Positions 45,472-52,969 of a stretch of 64,000 nt of DNA are shown piece by piece. The translations under genes and the position numbers were made by a program. The DNA comes from Verrucosispora sp. NA02020 (lineage in GTDB: Bacteria; Actinomycetota; Actinomycetes; Mycobacteriales; Micromonosporaceae), in contig NZ_CP054923.1 in assembly GCF_013364215.1 (NCBI RefSeq), positions 2,790,001 through 2,854,000 on the forward strand. The letters run 5' to 3'. Numbering within the stretch: position 1 is the stretch's first letter; every line of letters starts with the position of its first letter. Under the pieces are notes generated by a model that saw nothing but the letters and a program-made list of their open reading frames with translations, was not told the origin of the DNA and did no database searches.

Positions 45472-45984
45472 ATGACCAGGGAAGGGGCAGCGGCGAGGTC
45501 CACCGGAACCCGGTGGCTGAGTGACGACGAGCGGGCGGCATGGCTGGCCAACTCGGCGATCATGATCAGCCTGCCGGCTGCCCTGGACGCGCGGATGCAA
45601 CGCGAGTCTGAGCTGACGTTCTTCGAGTACATCGTGCTCTCGGTGCTGTCCGAGGAGCCGGAGCGCACGATGCGGATGAGTCGTCTGGCAGCGCGGGCAG
45701 CGGCATCGCTGTCCCGCCTGTCGCACGTCGTCGGTCGGCTGGAGAAACGCGGACTGATCGCGCGCTCACGGATCCCCGGCGCGGGCAGAGCCACCAACGC
45801 GACCCTCACCGAGGCCGGCCACCAGGTTGTCGTGGCCGCGGCGCCGGGACATATCACGGCGGTCCGCGAGTACCTGATCGACCAGCTCGAACCCTGCGAC
45901 CTGGCGGCCTTGAGCCGCATCGGGACTGCGGTCGAGGCCGCCATCAACCGCGCCACTGCCCCGTCCGGGACATCCGCGCCATAG
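45472..45984 (+). CDS. MarR-family transcriptional regulator
   Basis: The protein has 170 residues. The winged helix shows LTFFEYIVLSVLSEEPERT, RMSRLAARAAASLSRLSHVVGRLEKRGL (by its key parts) and a wing with RATNATLTEAGHQVV. TAGGGT 6 bases before ATG 45472 suggests a leaderless transcript. It should bind the twin dyads upstream and repress the divergent aldo/keto reductase and itself until a small molecule binds. Confidence 0.92.
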   Translation: MTREGAAARSTGTRWLSDDERAAWLANSAIMISLPAALDARMQRESELTFFEYIVLSVLSEEPERTMRMSRLAARAAASLSRLSHVVGRLEKRGLIARSRIPGAGRATNATLTEAGHQVVVAAAPGHITAVREYLIDQLEPCDLAALSRIGTAVEAAINRATAPSGTSAP

Positions 45985-46045
45985 CCGCGAGGGGCCGGAT
46001 GCGCTGACCGGCGTAGAGAGGTCCGCGCCGGTCAGCGCCGACCGG

Positions 46046-47536
46046 TCAGGTGGCGGTGGGGAAGTGGAAGTCCGGGCGGGCCGTCGGGGTGGTGCCCGGC
46101 CACCTGGAGGTGACGACCTTGCCACGGGTGTAGAACGCCACGCCCTCCTGGCCGTGGATGTGGGTGTCGCCGAAGAGTGACGCCTTCCAGCCGCCGAAGG
46201 AGTGGTAGGCCATCGGCACCGGCAGCGGCACGTTCACCCCGACCATGCCGACCGAGACGGTACGCACGAAACGGCGGGCCGCCGCTCCTGCGGAGGTGAA
46301 CAGGGCGGTGCCGTTGCCGTACGGGTTGGCGTTGATGATCCTGATCGCCTCGTCCAGGCTCTCGGCCCGCAACACCACCAGCACCGGTCCGAAGATCTCC
46401 TGCTGGTACGCCTCCATGTCGGGGGTCACCCGGTCCAGCAGGCACGGGCCGACGAAGTATCCGTTGTCGTGGCCGTCCACCCGCAGGTCCCGGCCGTCGA
46501 CGACCACTGTGGCCCCGGCCTTCTGCGCACCGTCGACGGAGGTGATGACGCGGTCGCGCGCCTCGTCGGTGACCACCGGACCCATCTGGGACGACACCTG
46601 GTCGCCGGGGCCCACCACGATGTCCGTGGCCTCCCGCCTGAGCAGGTCGACCAGTTCGTCACCGGCGGCGCCGACCGCGACCACGGCCGAGATCGCCATG
46701 CACCGTTGCCCGGCCGACCCGTACGCCGCCGAGGTGATCTGCCGTGCCGCCTCGGCCAGGTCGGCGTCGGGCAGCACCACGGCGTGGTTCTTCGCTCCGC
46801 CCAGCGCCTGCACCCGTTTGCCGGAGGCGGCGGCGCGTTGGTGCACGTGCCGGGCGACCGGGGTGGAGCCGACGAACGACACCGCCGCGACGTCCGGGTG
46901 GTCGAGCAGCGCGTCGACCGCCTCCTTACCGCCGTGCACCACGTTGAACACGCCGTCGGGCAGGCCCGCGTCGGCGTAGAGCTGCGCGACGAGGTTCGAC
47001 GCGGACGGGTCGCGTTCGCTGGGCTTGAGGACGAAGGTGTTGCCGCAGGCGATGGCGATGGGATGCATCCACATCGGCACCATCACCGGGAAGTTGAACG
47101 GGGTGATGCCGGCGCAGACCCCGAGCGGCGCGCGCAGGGAGTACGAGTCGACACCGGTGGAGACCTGGTCGGAGTAGGCGCCCTTGAGCAGCTGCGGGAT
47201 GCCGCAGGCGAACTCGACGACCTCCCGGCCCCGGATCACCTCGCCGCGGGCGTCCTCGACGGTCTTGCCGTGTTCGGCGGTGACCAGCCTCGCCAACTCG
47301 TCCTCGTGCCGTTCGACCAGGTCACGGAAGCGGAAGAGGACCTTGGCGCGCTGGGACAGGGACACGTCGCCCCACGACTCGAAGGCCCGGGTGGCCGCCG
47401 CGACGGCCTGGTCGATCTCGGGCTGGGCGCCGATCGCGACCTGTGCCTGGGGCTCGCCGGTCGCGGGCTGGTACACGGTCGCGTACCCGCTGCCGGCGAC
47501 GGACGCCCCAGCGATCCAATGTTCGATGCTGCGCAC
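46046..47536 (-). CDS. mmsA: CoA-acylating methylmalonate-semialdehyde dehydrogenase (MmsA family)
   Basis: The protein has 496 residues, as expected for the family. It opens IEHWIAGASVAGSG, has GITPFNFPVMVPMWMHPIA, the NAD site VGSTPVARHVH and the catalytic Cys279 in YGSAGQRCMA, followed by the C-terminal FGGWKASLFGDTHIHGQEGV. The sequence pattern is that of the CoA-dependent members that turn methylmalonate or malonate semialdehyde into propionyl- or acetyl-CoA. GTG 47536 has AAGGAG upstream. It is the last gene of a leftward operon with two cupin genes, next to the BMC region; it has no visible encapsulation peptide. Confidence 0.88.
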   Translation of the reverse strand: MRSIEHWIAGASVAGSGYATVYQPATGEPQAQVAIGAQPEIDQAVAAATRAFESWGDVSLSQRAKVLFRFRDLVERHEDELARLVTAEHGKTVEDARGEVIRGREVVEFACGIPQLLKGAYSDQVSTGVDSYSLRAPLGVCAGITPFNFPVMVPMWMHPIAIACGNTFVLKPSERDPSASNLVAQLYADAGLPDGVFNVVHGGKEAVDALLDHPDVAAVSFVGSTPVARHVHQRAAASGKRVQALGGAKNHAVVLPDADLAEAARQITSAAYGSAGQRCMAISAVVAVGAAGDELVDLLRREATDIVVGPGDQVSSQMGPVVTDEARDRVITSVDGAQKAGATVVVDGRDLRVDGHDNGYFVGPCLLDRVTPDMEAYQQEIFGPVLVVLRAESLDEAIRIINANPYGNGTALFTSAGAAARRFVRTVSVGMVGVNVPLPVPMAYHSFGGWKASLFGDTHIHGQEGVAFYTRGKVVTSRWPGTTPTARPDFHFPTAT

Positions 47537-47586
47537 CCTCGTCTCCTTCGTCGATCCACGGTTGCGTCGATGTGCGGTGGGTCCGG

Positions 47587-48033
47587 CTAGAGCCACCTGG
47601 TGCCGATTCCCCGCAGGTCGGGGGTGCTGAAGGAGTACACGAGCTCCATGCCGTCGGCACTGCCGGTCTCGATGGCGTGGGCGACGCCGGCGGGGATGTA
47701 CATCGCGGTGCCCGGTCCCGCCTCGAACTCCTCGTCGGCCAGCGTGAACCGGGCCGTCCCGGAGAGCACGTAGTAGAACTCGGCGGAGTCGGCGTGCAGG
47801 TGCAGCGGGTGGGCCATCCCGGGTTCCATGCGGTAGACGCCGGTGAGGAACTCGCACTCCGGATCGCCGGTGGTGTCCCGGTCGACGAGACGGTGCACCA
47901 GTCCCTCGTCGTCCGGGTTGTGGTTGAGGGCGGAGATCAGTTCGTACTCCAGCTCGTCGCGGCGCACGACGAACGGCGGGCGCGGCGTCCCCGGTGCGCT
48001 GCGGCGGTGGCCCTCGTGGGGTAACCGGGTCAC
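47587..48033 (-). CDS. Single-domain cupin protein
   Basis: The protein has 148 residues. The metal-binding cupin motif 1 is MAHPLHLHADSAEFYYVLSG and motif 2 is PGTAMYIPAGVAHAIE, with the usual two His, one Glu and one more His. It is most likely a metal-dependent dioxygenase, isomerase or ligand-binding protein; no specific reaction can be read. GTG 48033 overlaps the stop of the upstream cupin gene (GTGA), so the two are coupled. Confidence 0.8.
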   Translation of the reverse strand: MTRLPHEGHRRSAPGTPRPPFVVRRDELEYELISALNHNPDDEGLVHRLVDRDTTGDPECEFLTGVYRMEPGMAHPLHLHADSAEFYYVLSGTARFTLADEEFEAGPGTAMYIPAGVAHAIETGSADGMELVYSFSTPDLRGIGTRWL

Positions 48034-48818
48034 CGTTCGGCGTCCACGCTGGTGGCGCCGAGGGGGATCTGCGGGCTGGTGAGTGGTCCGTGGTGCTTGG
48101 AGAGGCAGATGGCCTCCCAGCCGGTGACCACGCCGTGGATGACGCCCGGCGCCCAGCACAGGTACTCACCGGCGTGGTACACGTGCTCCGGGTCGGTGGC
48201 GCACCAGCCGCCGAGGAAGAAGATCTCCTCGGTGCTGTGGTGGAACTCCAGGGCGGTCTTGGCGAACCTCCGGGGCAGGACGAACAGGATGGTGTCCTTG
48301 CCGCTCTCCTCGACCTTGCGCAGCCGGATGCACTGGGTGGGGACCTCGAGGTCGCCGTGGCTGCTGGTGTCGGTGACCCCCGCGAACGCCTCCCGCACCG
48401 GCTGCCAGTTGGCCTGGTCGAAGATGTCGACGGTCTCGCCCAGCGGTGTCGACGGTGCCGGTGGTGCGTCCGTGCGGACCTCGAAGGGGGAGTCGGTCCA
48501 GAAGATCAACGTGGCGCCGTGCTCCGACGAGATCGGGCCGAGTTCGGTGCCCGAGGGCAGGAAGAGGTAGTGCCCGGGGCGGCACTGGCGCCCGGCGATG
48601 GTCAGGTCGCCGTCGCGGACCAGCAGTTCGAGGTCGGCGCCGTTCCAGTGCGCCGGCATGTGCCAGCCGGGCGGGACGTCGACGACCAGCGTCTGCGCTC
48701 CGGTCTCCGGGTCGGCGTTGATCTCGCGGGTGAGAAGTCCGAAGGGCAGACCCGCTGCCCGCCACACGCGGTGCGGCACCTGATCGATGATGACCCGTCG
48801 CTTACCGGCATGAGTCAC
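48030..48818 (-). CDS. Two-domain cupin protein
   Basis: The protein has 262 residues. The first half has GWHMPAHWNGADLELLV and PGHYLFLPSGTE; the second has KTALEFHHSTEEIFFLGG and YLCWAPGVIHG, so both halves are cupin-like with histidines in the metal positions. GTG 48818 is chosen because AAGGAGG lies 5-6 bases upstream; the frame also has a GTG at 48833, but that one would place the Shine-Dalgarno inside the gene. The dyad at 48841-48858 lies just upstream. It heads the operon cupin-cupin-MmsA. Confidence 0.78.
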   Translation of the reverse strand: MTHAGKRRVIIDQVPHRVWRAAGLPFGLLTREINADPETGAQTLVVDVPPGWHMPAHWNGADLELLVRDGDLTIAGRQCRPGHYLFLPSGTELGPISSEHGATLIFWTDSPFEVRTDAPPAPSTPLGETVDIFDQANWQPVREAFAGVTDTSSHGDLEVPTQCIRLRKVEESGKDTILFVLPRRFAKTALEFHHSTEEIFFLGGWCATDPEHVYHAGEYLCWAPGVIHGVVTGWEAICLSKHHGPLTSPQIPLGATSVDAER

Positions 48819-48840
48819 GGTGACCTCCTTCACGTTGAGG

Positions 48841-48858
48841 CGGATTGTATGTAATCCG
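48841..48858. promoter_or_regulatory. Operator-like dyad before the cupin-MmsA operon
   Basis: CGGATT and AATCCG are perfect arms around GTATGT. The core TTGTATGTAA resembles the TTGTATACAA sites of the two rightward units, consistent with a shared GntR-type regulator. Confidence 0.5.
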
Positions 48859-49084
48859 TGGGAGGGCGTCTAGGTCCGCGAGTGGCACTCGCGCTGGCTT
48901 CGCAGCTAGTAGCTCTGGGCTCAGTGCGGCGCTAGGGTGTCGCAAAGTCCGTGTATGCAAAGCCTGGCAGGGGTGCACGTGCTCCGGTGCGTGCGGGCGT
49001 CTGCCGTGCTGACCGTCGGGTGCCCGCTCCTGACTGATCGGGGTGGCCCCGATCTGGCTGAACGAGGCCTTGACAGCCGGCAAC
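48859..49084. other. Divergent intergenic region of the BMC locus
   Basis: No gene is supported. It contains TGTATGCAA at 48952-48960, a weak relative of the operator core, and TTGACA at 49070-49075, a probable -35 for the rightward unit. Confidence 0.4.
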
Positions 49085-49097
49085 CTGTATACAAACA
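49085..49097. promoter_or_regulatory. GntR-type operator before the solute-binding protein gene
   Basis: TGTATACA (49086-49093) is a perfect palindrome within TGTATACAAACA, the same 12 bases found before the CoA-transferase gene. It lies 10 bases after TTGACA, so a bound repressor would block the promoter. Confidence 0.6.
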
Positions 49098-49173
49098 TCG
49101 CATCCTGTGATCCGCTTCACCAAGTCAAGTACGCCTGATAAAGCAACCTTGCACACAATGTGGAGGTGTCGGC

Positions 49174-50787
49174 ATGGGAACGACTTCCGTTCGGATGCGC
49201 GCCGTGGCGGCGCTCGCCGTGACGAGCCTGGTAGTCGCGGGCTGTAGTGGAAACGACGGCGACGACACGGACGCCGGCAGCAGCCAGGCGTTGACCGTCG
49301 CCGCGCCCGGCGTGGTCTCCAGCCTCGATTCCGAGCGCTACCAGGGCTTCATCTCGATCGACCTGCTACCCAACATCTCCGGAACGCTCGTGCGCTTCAC
49401 CAAGCCCGAGGCCGGCGCGACGACCCTCCAGACCCCGGACCAGATCGAGCCCGAGCTCGCCGAATCCTGGGAGCTCAGCGACGACCGCAAGCAGATGACC
49501 TTCACCCTCCGCGACGCCAAGAGCCAGTTCGGCAACGCCCTCACCGCCGAGGACGTGAAGTGGTCCGTGGACCGCATGGTCAACAGCGAGGGCGTACCGA
49601 TCGCCAAGATCCTCATGGGCATCGGCGGCTGGGACATCGAGAACCCGGTCACCGTCACCGACGACCGGACCGTCACGATCAACGTCGCTCAGCCGAACGC
49701 GGTCAGCGTCTCGATCCTGAGCACCTTCTTCATGACGATCTACGACTCGGTCGAGGCCAAGAAGCACGCCACCGGCGACGACCCGTACGCCTACAAGTGG
49801 CTGGGCGAGAACACCGCCACCTTCGGCCCGTACGAGGTGCGCTCGTTCGACCCGGGCAAGGAAGTCCGGCTCACCGCCAACAAGAACTACTTCCGGGGTA
49901 CGCCCACGGTGACCGACGTGGTAGTGCGTGCCGTCGCCGACACCTCCAACCGGCTCCAGCTGGCTCAGAGCGGGCAGGTCGACGTCGCCAGCGCGCTCAC
50001 CTTCGACCAGCTCTCCTCGCTGGAGAACAGCGACGGCGTCCGGCTCGAACGGGTGCTCTACCCCAACATCGACGTGCTGGTGCCGAACCTCAAGGCCGAG
50101 CCCTTCGACGACAAGCGGGTCCGCGAGGCCATCTCCTACGCCGTCGACCGCACGGCGATCGTCGACTCCGCGTACCAGGGGTACTCCACGGCGTCGAGCG
50201 ACTTCATCCACGACGACTTCGGCGCCCCGGCGGCGGCGCAGCCCTTCACCCACAACATCGACCGGGCCAAGCAACTGCTGGCCGAGGCCGGCCTGCCCAA
50301 CGGCTTCCCGATGGAGCTGGCCTACAACGCGGCCAACGTCGGCGCACACAGCGAACAGGTGGCCGTCCTGCTGCGGTCGCAACTGGCCAAGGTCGGCATC
50401 GAGGTCAAACTGAACAACGTCGCCTCCGGCGCCGACTTCGACGCCGCCAAGCGCGAGGGCAAGCTGCAGAGCTGGTTGGCCACGAGCACCCCGCTGGTGC
50501 CCGACCCCGCCTACTACCTGCAGGTCTTCTACTCCACCGGCGGCCTGACCAACCTGCAGAACTACAGCTCCACGACCGTCGACGGGCTGTCCCGGCAGAT
50601 CCTCGAGACCCAGCCCGGCCCCGAGCGGGAGGCGTTGGTCAAGCAGGTCAACGACTTCATGGTGGGGGACATGCCGGCCATCCCGCTGGTCGACTCCCAG
50701 AAGTTCTACGCCTTCCGCGACGGTGTGACGGGCTTCGTCAGCTACTCCCAGGGCCACGTCAACTACTACGACATCTCCGTCTCCTGA
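49174..50787 (+). CDS. ABC transporter substrate-binding lipoprotein, family 5 (DppA/OppA-like)
   Basis: The protein has 537 residues. The lipobox is LVVAGC with Cys24 as the lipid anchor, followed by an Asp/Gly-rich linker. Family 5 features are visible: LAESWELSDDRKQMTFTLRD, ALTAEDVKWSVDRM, TFGPYEV and VREAISYAVDRTAIV. These proteins bind peptides, nickel chelates or other small amides. GGAGG lies 7 bases before ATG 49174. It is the first gene of the rightward BMC unit; the matching permease gene begins at 62988 in the next unit, so the transporter is split around the compartment genes. Confidence 0.92.
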   Translation: MGTTSVRMRAVAALAVTSLVVAGCSGNDGDDTDAGSSQALTVAAPGVVSSLDSERYQGFISIDLLPNISGTLVRFTKPEAGATTLQTPDQIEPELAESWELSDDRKQMTFTLRDAKSQFGNALTAEDVKWSVDRMVNSEGVPIAKILMGIGGWDIENPVTVTDDRTVTINVAQPNAVSVSILSTFFMTIYDSVEAKKHATGDDPYAYKWLGENTATFGPYEVRSFDPGKEVRLTANKNYFRGTPTVTDVVVRAVADTSNRLQLAQSGQVDVASALTFDQLSSLENSDGVRLERVLYPNIDVLVPNLKAEPFDDKRVREAISYAVDRTAIVDSAYQGYSTASSDFIHDDFGAPAAAQPFTHNIDRAKQLLAEAGLPNGFPMELAYNAANVGAHSEQVAVLLRSQLAKVGIEVKLNNVASGADFDAAKREGKLQSWLATSTPLVPDPAYYLQVFYSTGGLTNLQNYSSTTVDGLSRQILETQPGPEREALVKQVNDFMVGDMPAIPLVDSQKFYAFRDGVTGFVSYSQGHVNYYDISVS

Positions 50788-50794
50788 CCCGGCC

Positions 50795-50824
50795 GGCGTC
50801 CCCGGTGCACACGCCGGGGACGCC
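50795..50824 (+). terminator. Intercistronic hairpin after the binding-protein gene
   Basis: GGCGTCCCCGG and CCGGGGACGCC are perfect 11-base arms around an 8-base loop, 7 bases after the stop. No T-run follows. Hairpins here usually let the binding protein be made in excess by attenuation or mRNA protection, so read-through into hyuA is expected. Confidence 0.65.
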
Positions 50825-50908
50825 GACCGGCGGGGCCCACACCCGGTCCCCGTCGGGCCGACGACGACGTTCCGAGACAGCTGACGTTCCCGAGAAAGCA
50901 GGTCGTTG

Positions 50909-52969
50909 ATGTACCGACTTGGAGTCGACGTCGGTGGCACGTTCACGGACGTCCTTCTGATCGAAGAGGCGACCGGCAGGACCCGCCGCACGAAGGTGCC
51001 CTCCACGCCGCAGGACCAGTCCGTCGGCGTCGTCGAGGGCGTGACCCGGGTCCTCGCCGACGCCACCGCCCGCGCGGCCGACATCCGTCAGTTCCTGCAC
51101 GGCACGACCGTGGCCACCAACGCCGTCCTGGAACGCCGGGGCGCCCGGGTCGGCCTGATCGTGACCGTCGGCTACCGGCAGGTCCTGCACATCGCCCGGT
51201 CGTTCGTGCCCGGCGGACTCGGCGGCTGGATCGTCTGGGACCGACCCGCCGAACTGGTCGCACTGGAGGACGTCCGCGAGGTCCGGGGCCGCCTGGACGC
51301 CCGGGGCACCGAGATCGACCCGCTGGACGAGTCGGCCGTGCGGGCCGCCGTCCGCGACCTTGTCGACCGGGGTGTGGACGCCCTGGCCATCGGCTTCGTC
51401 AACTCCTACGCCAACCCCGCCCACGAACAGCGGGCCGCCGAGATCGCCGCCTCCGAGGCACCCGACGTACCGGTCTCCACCTCCGCCGGCGTCCTGCCCG
51501 AGCTGGGCGAGTACGAGCGGACCCTGACCACCGTCGCCAACGCCTACGTCCGGCCCGGCGTCGGCGCCTACCTGCGCAACCTCAGCAGCAAACTGGTCGC
51601 CGAAGGACTGGTCGGCGACCGCCGGGTGCTGCGCTCCGACGGCGGACTGATGACCTTCGAACGGGCCGAGGACATCCCGGTCAGCCTGCTGATGAGCGGA
51701 CCGGCCGGCGGCGTCGCCGCAGCGGTGGCCCTCGGACCGGCCGCCGGTTTCCGGGACCTGCTCACCCTCGACATGGGCGGCACCTCCACCGACGTCGCCC
51801 TGATCGAGGACGGCACCCCGGTCATCCGCCGCGAGACGACCGTGGCCGACCTCGCCGTCCGATCACCCTCGATCGACGTACAGACCGTCGGCGCCGGCGG
51901 CGGCTCCATCGCCCACGTGCCCGAACTGACCGGCGCGCTCCGGGTCGGCCCGGCCAGCGCCGGCGCCCTGCCCGGACCGGCCACCTACGGTCGCGGCGGC
52001 GTCCTGCCCACGGTCACCGACGCCAACGTCGTGCTGGGCTACCTGCCGCACGCGCTGCTCGGCGGCGCGATGCCCCTCGACGTGGAGAAGGCCCGCACCG
52101 CCGTCGGCACCGTGGCGACCAGGCTCGGCGTGACGGTGGAGGCCGCCGCCGCCGCGATCATCGACATCGTCAACGAGAACATGCTCGGCGCCCTGCGACT
52201 GGTCTCGGTGCAGCGCGGCTACGACCCGAGACGCTTCGCCCTGTTCGGCTTCGGCGGTGCGGGCCCCCTGCACGCCAATGCCCTGGCCAAACTCCTCGGC
52301 TCGTGGCCGGTGGTGATCCCGCAGTCCCCGGGGGTGCTCTGCGCCTACGGAGACGCCTCCACCGGTGTGCGCGCCGAGGCGAACAAGTCACTGGTCCGCC
52401 CCCTCGACGACCTCGACGAGACGCACCTGCGGCGCGAGTTCACCGACCTGGCCGCCCAGATCGACACCGAGTTCGACCGGGCCGAGGTGCCCGCCGAGGC
52501 CCGGACGGTCCGCTTCGAGGCCGACGTGCGCTATCACGGGCAGGGCTTCGAGGTCCCCGTCGGCGTCCCGGCGTCCGGCCAGGAGCCGCTGATCCCCACG
52601 CTGCGCGACGGTTTCGACGAGGCCCACCGACGCCTGTTCGGCTTCGCCCTCGACGAGCAGCACGAGATCGTCAACATCCGCGCGGTGGGGGTCTCCGACG
52701 CCGAACGGATCAGACCCGTCGAGATCGAGTCGGGCGACCACGACGCCTCCCGCGCGGTCATCGGCCGCCAACGCGTGTACGTCGACGGCGGCTGGCAGGA
52801 AGCGGCCCTCTACGACCGCACCGCCCTGCGTGCCGGCGACGAACTGCGCGGGCCCGCGATCGTGGTCGAGATGGATTCCACCAGCCTGGTCCTGCCGGGC
52901 TGCGTCGCGCGCGTCGACAGGCTGGGCAACCTGCTCATCCTGCCCGCCGAGGAGAAAGGGCTCCGATGA
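50909..52969 (+). CDS. hyuA: HyuA: hydantoinase/oxoprolinase subunit A (ATP-dependent)
   Basis: The protein has 686 residues. The N-terminal actin-like ATPase part starts RLGVDVGGTFTDVLLIEE, continues LHGTTVATNAVLERRGARVG, and the central part has LTLDMGGTSTDVALIEDG, GAGGGSIAHV and GFGGAGPLHA. This is the N-methylhydantoinase A / 5-oxoprolinase / acetone carboxylase family, which uses ATP to open cyclic amides or activate carbonyls together with HyuB. ATG 50909 is used; a TTG at 50906 is in frame. It overlaps hyuB by ATGA. The substrate class could also be an aryl ketone (acetophenone carboxylase type) or a lactam. Confidence 0.9.
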   Translation: MYRLGVDVGGTFTDVLLIEEATGRTRRTKVPSTPQDQSVGVVEGVTRVLADATARAADIRQFLHGTTVATNAVLERRGARVGLIVTVGYRQVLHIARSFVPGGLGGWIVWDRPAELVALEDVREVRGRLDARGTEIDPLDESAVRAAVRDLVDRGVDALAIGFVNSYANPAHEQRAAEIAASEAPDVPVSTSAGVLPELGEYERTLTTVANAYVRPGVGAYLRNLSSKLVAEGLVGDRRVLRSDGGLMTFERAEDIPVSLLMSGPAGGVAAAVALGPAAGFRDLLTLDMGGTSTDVALIEDGTPVIRRETTVADLAVRSPSIDVQTVGAGGGSIAHVPELTGALRVGPASAGALPGPATYGRGGVLPTVTDANVVLGYLPHALLGGAMPLDVEKARTAVGTVATRLGVTVEAAAAAIIDIVNENMLGALRLVSVQRGYDPRRFALFGFGGAGPLHANALAKLLGSWPVVIPQSPGVLCAYGDASTGVRAEANKSLVRPLDDLDETHLRREFTDLAAQIDTEFDRAEVPAEARTVRFEADVRYHGQGFEVPVGVPASGQEPLIPTLRDGFDEAHRRLFGFALDEQHEIVNIRAVGVSDAERIRPVEIESGDHDASRAVIGRQRVYVDGGWQEAALYDRTALRAGDELRGPAIVVEMDSTSLVLPGCVARVDRLGNLLILPAEEKGLR

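Noticed and set aside
48833..48833. GTG 48833 as start of the two-domain cupin
   Set aside because: The strong AAGGAGG would then lie inside the gene; GTG 48818 sits at the right distance behind it.
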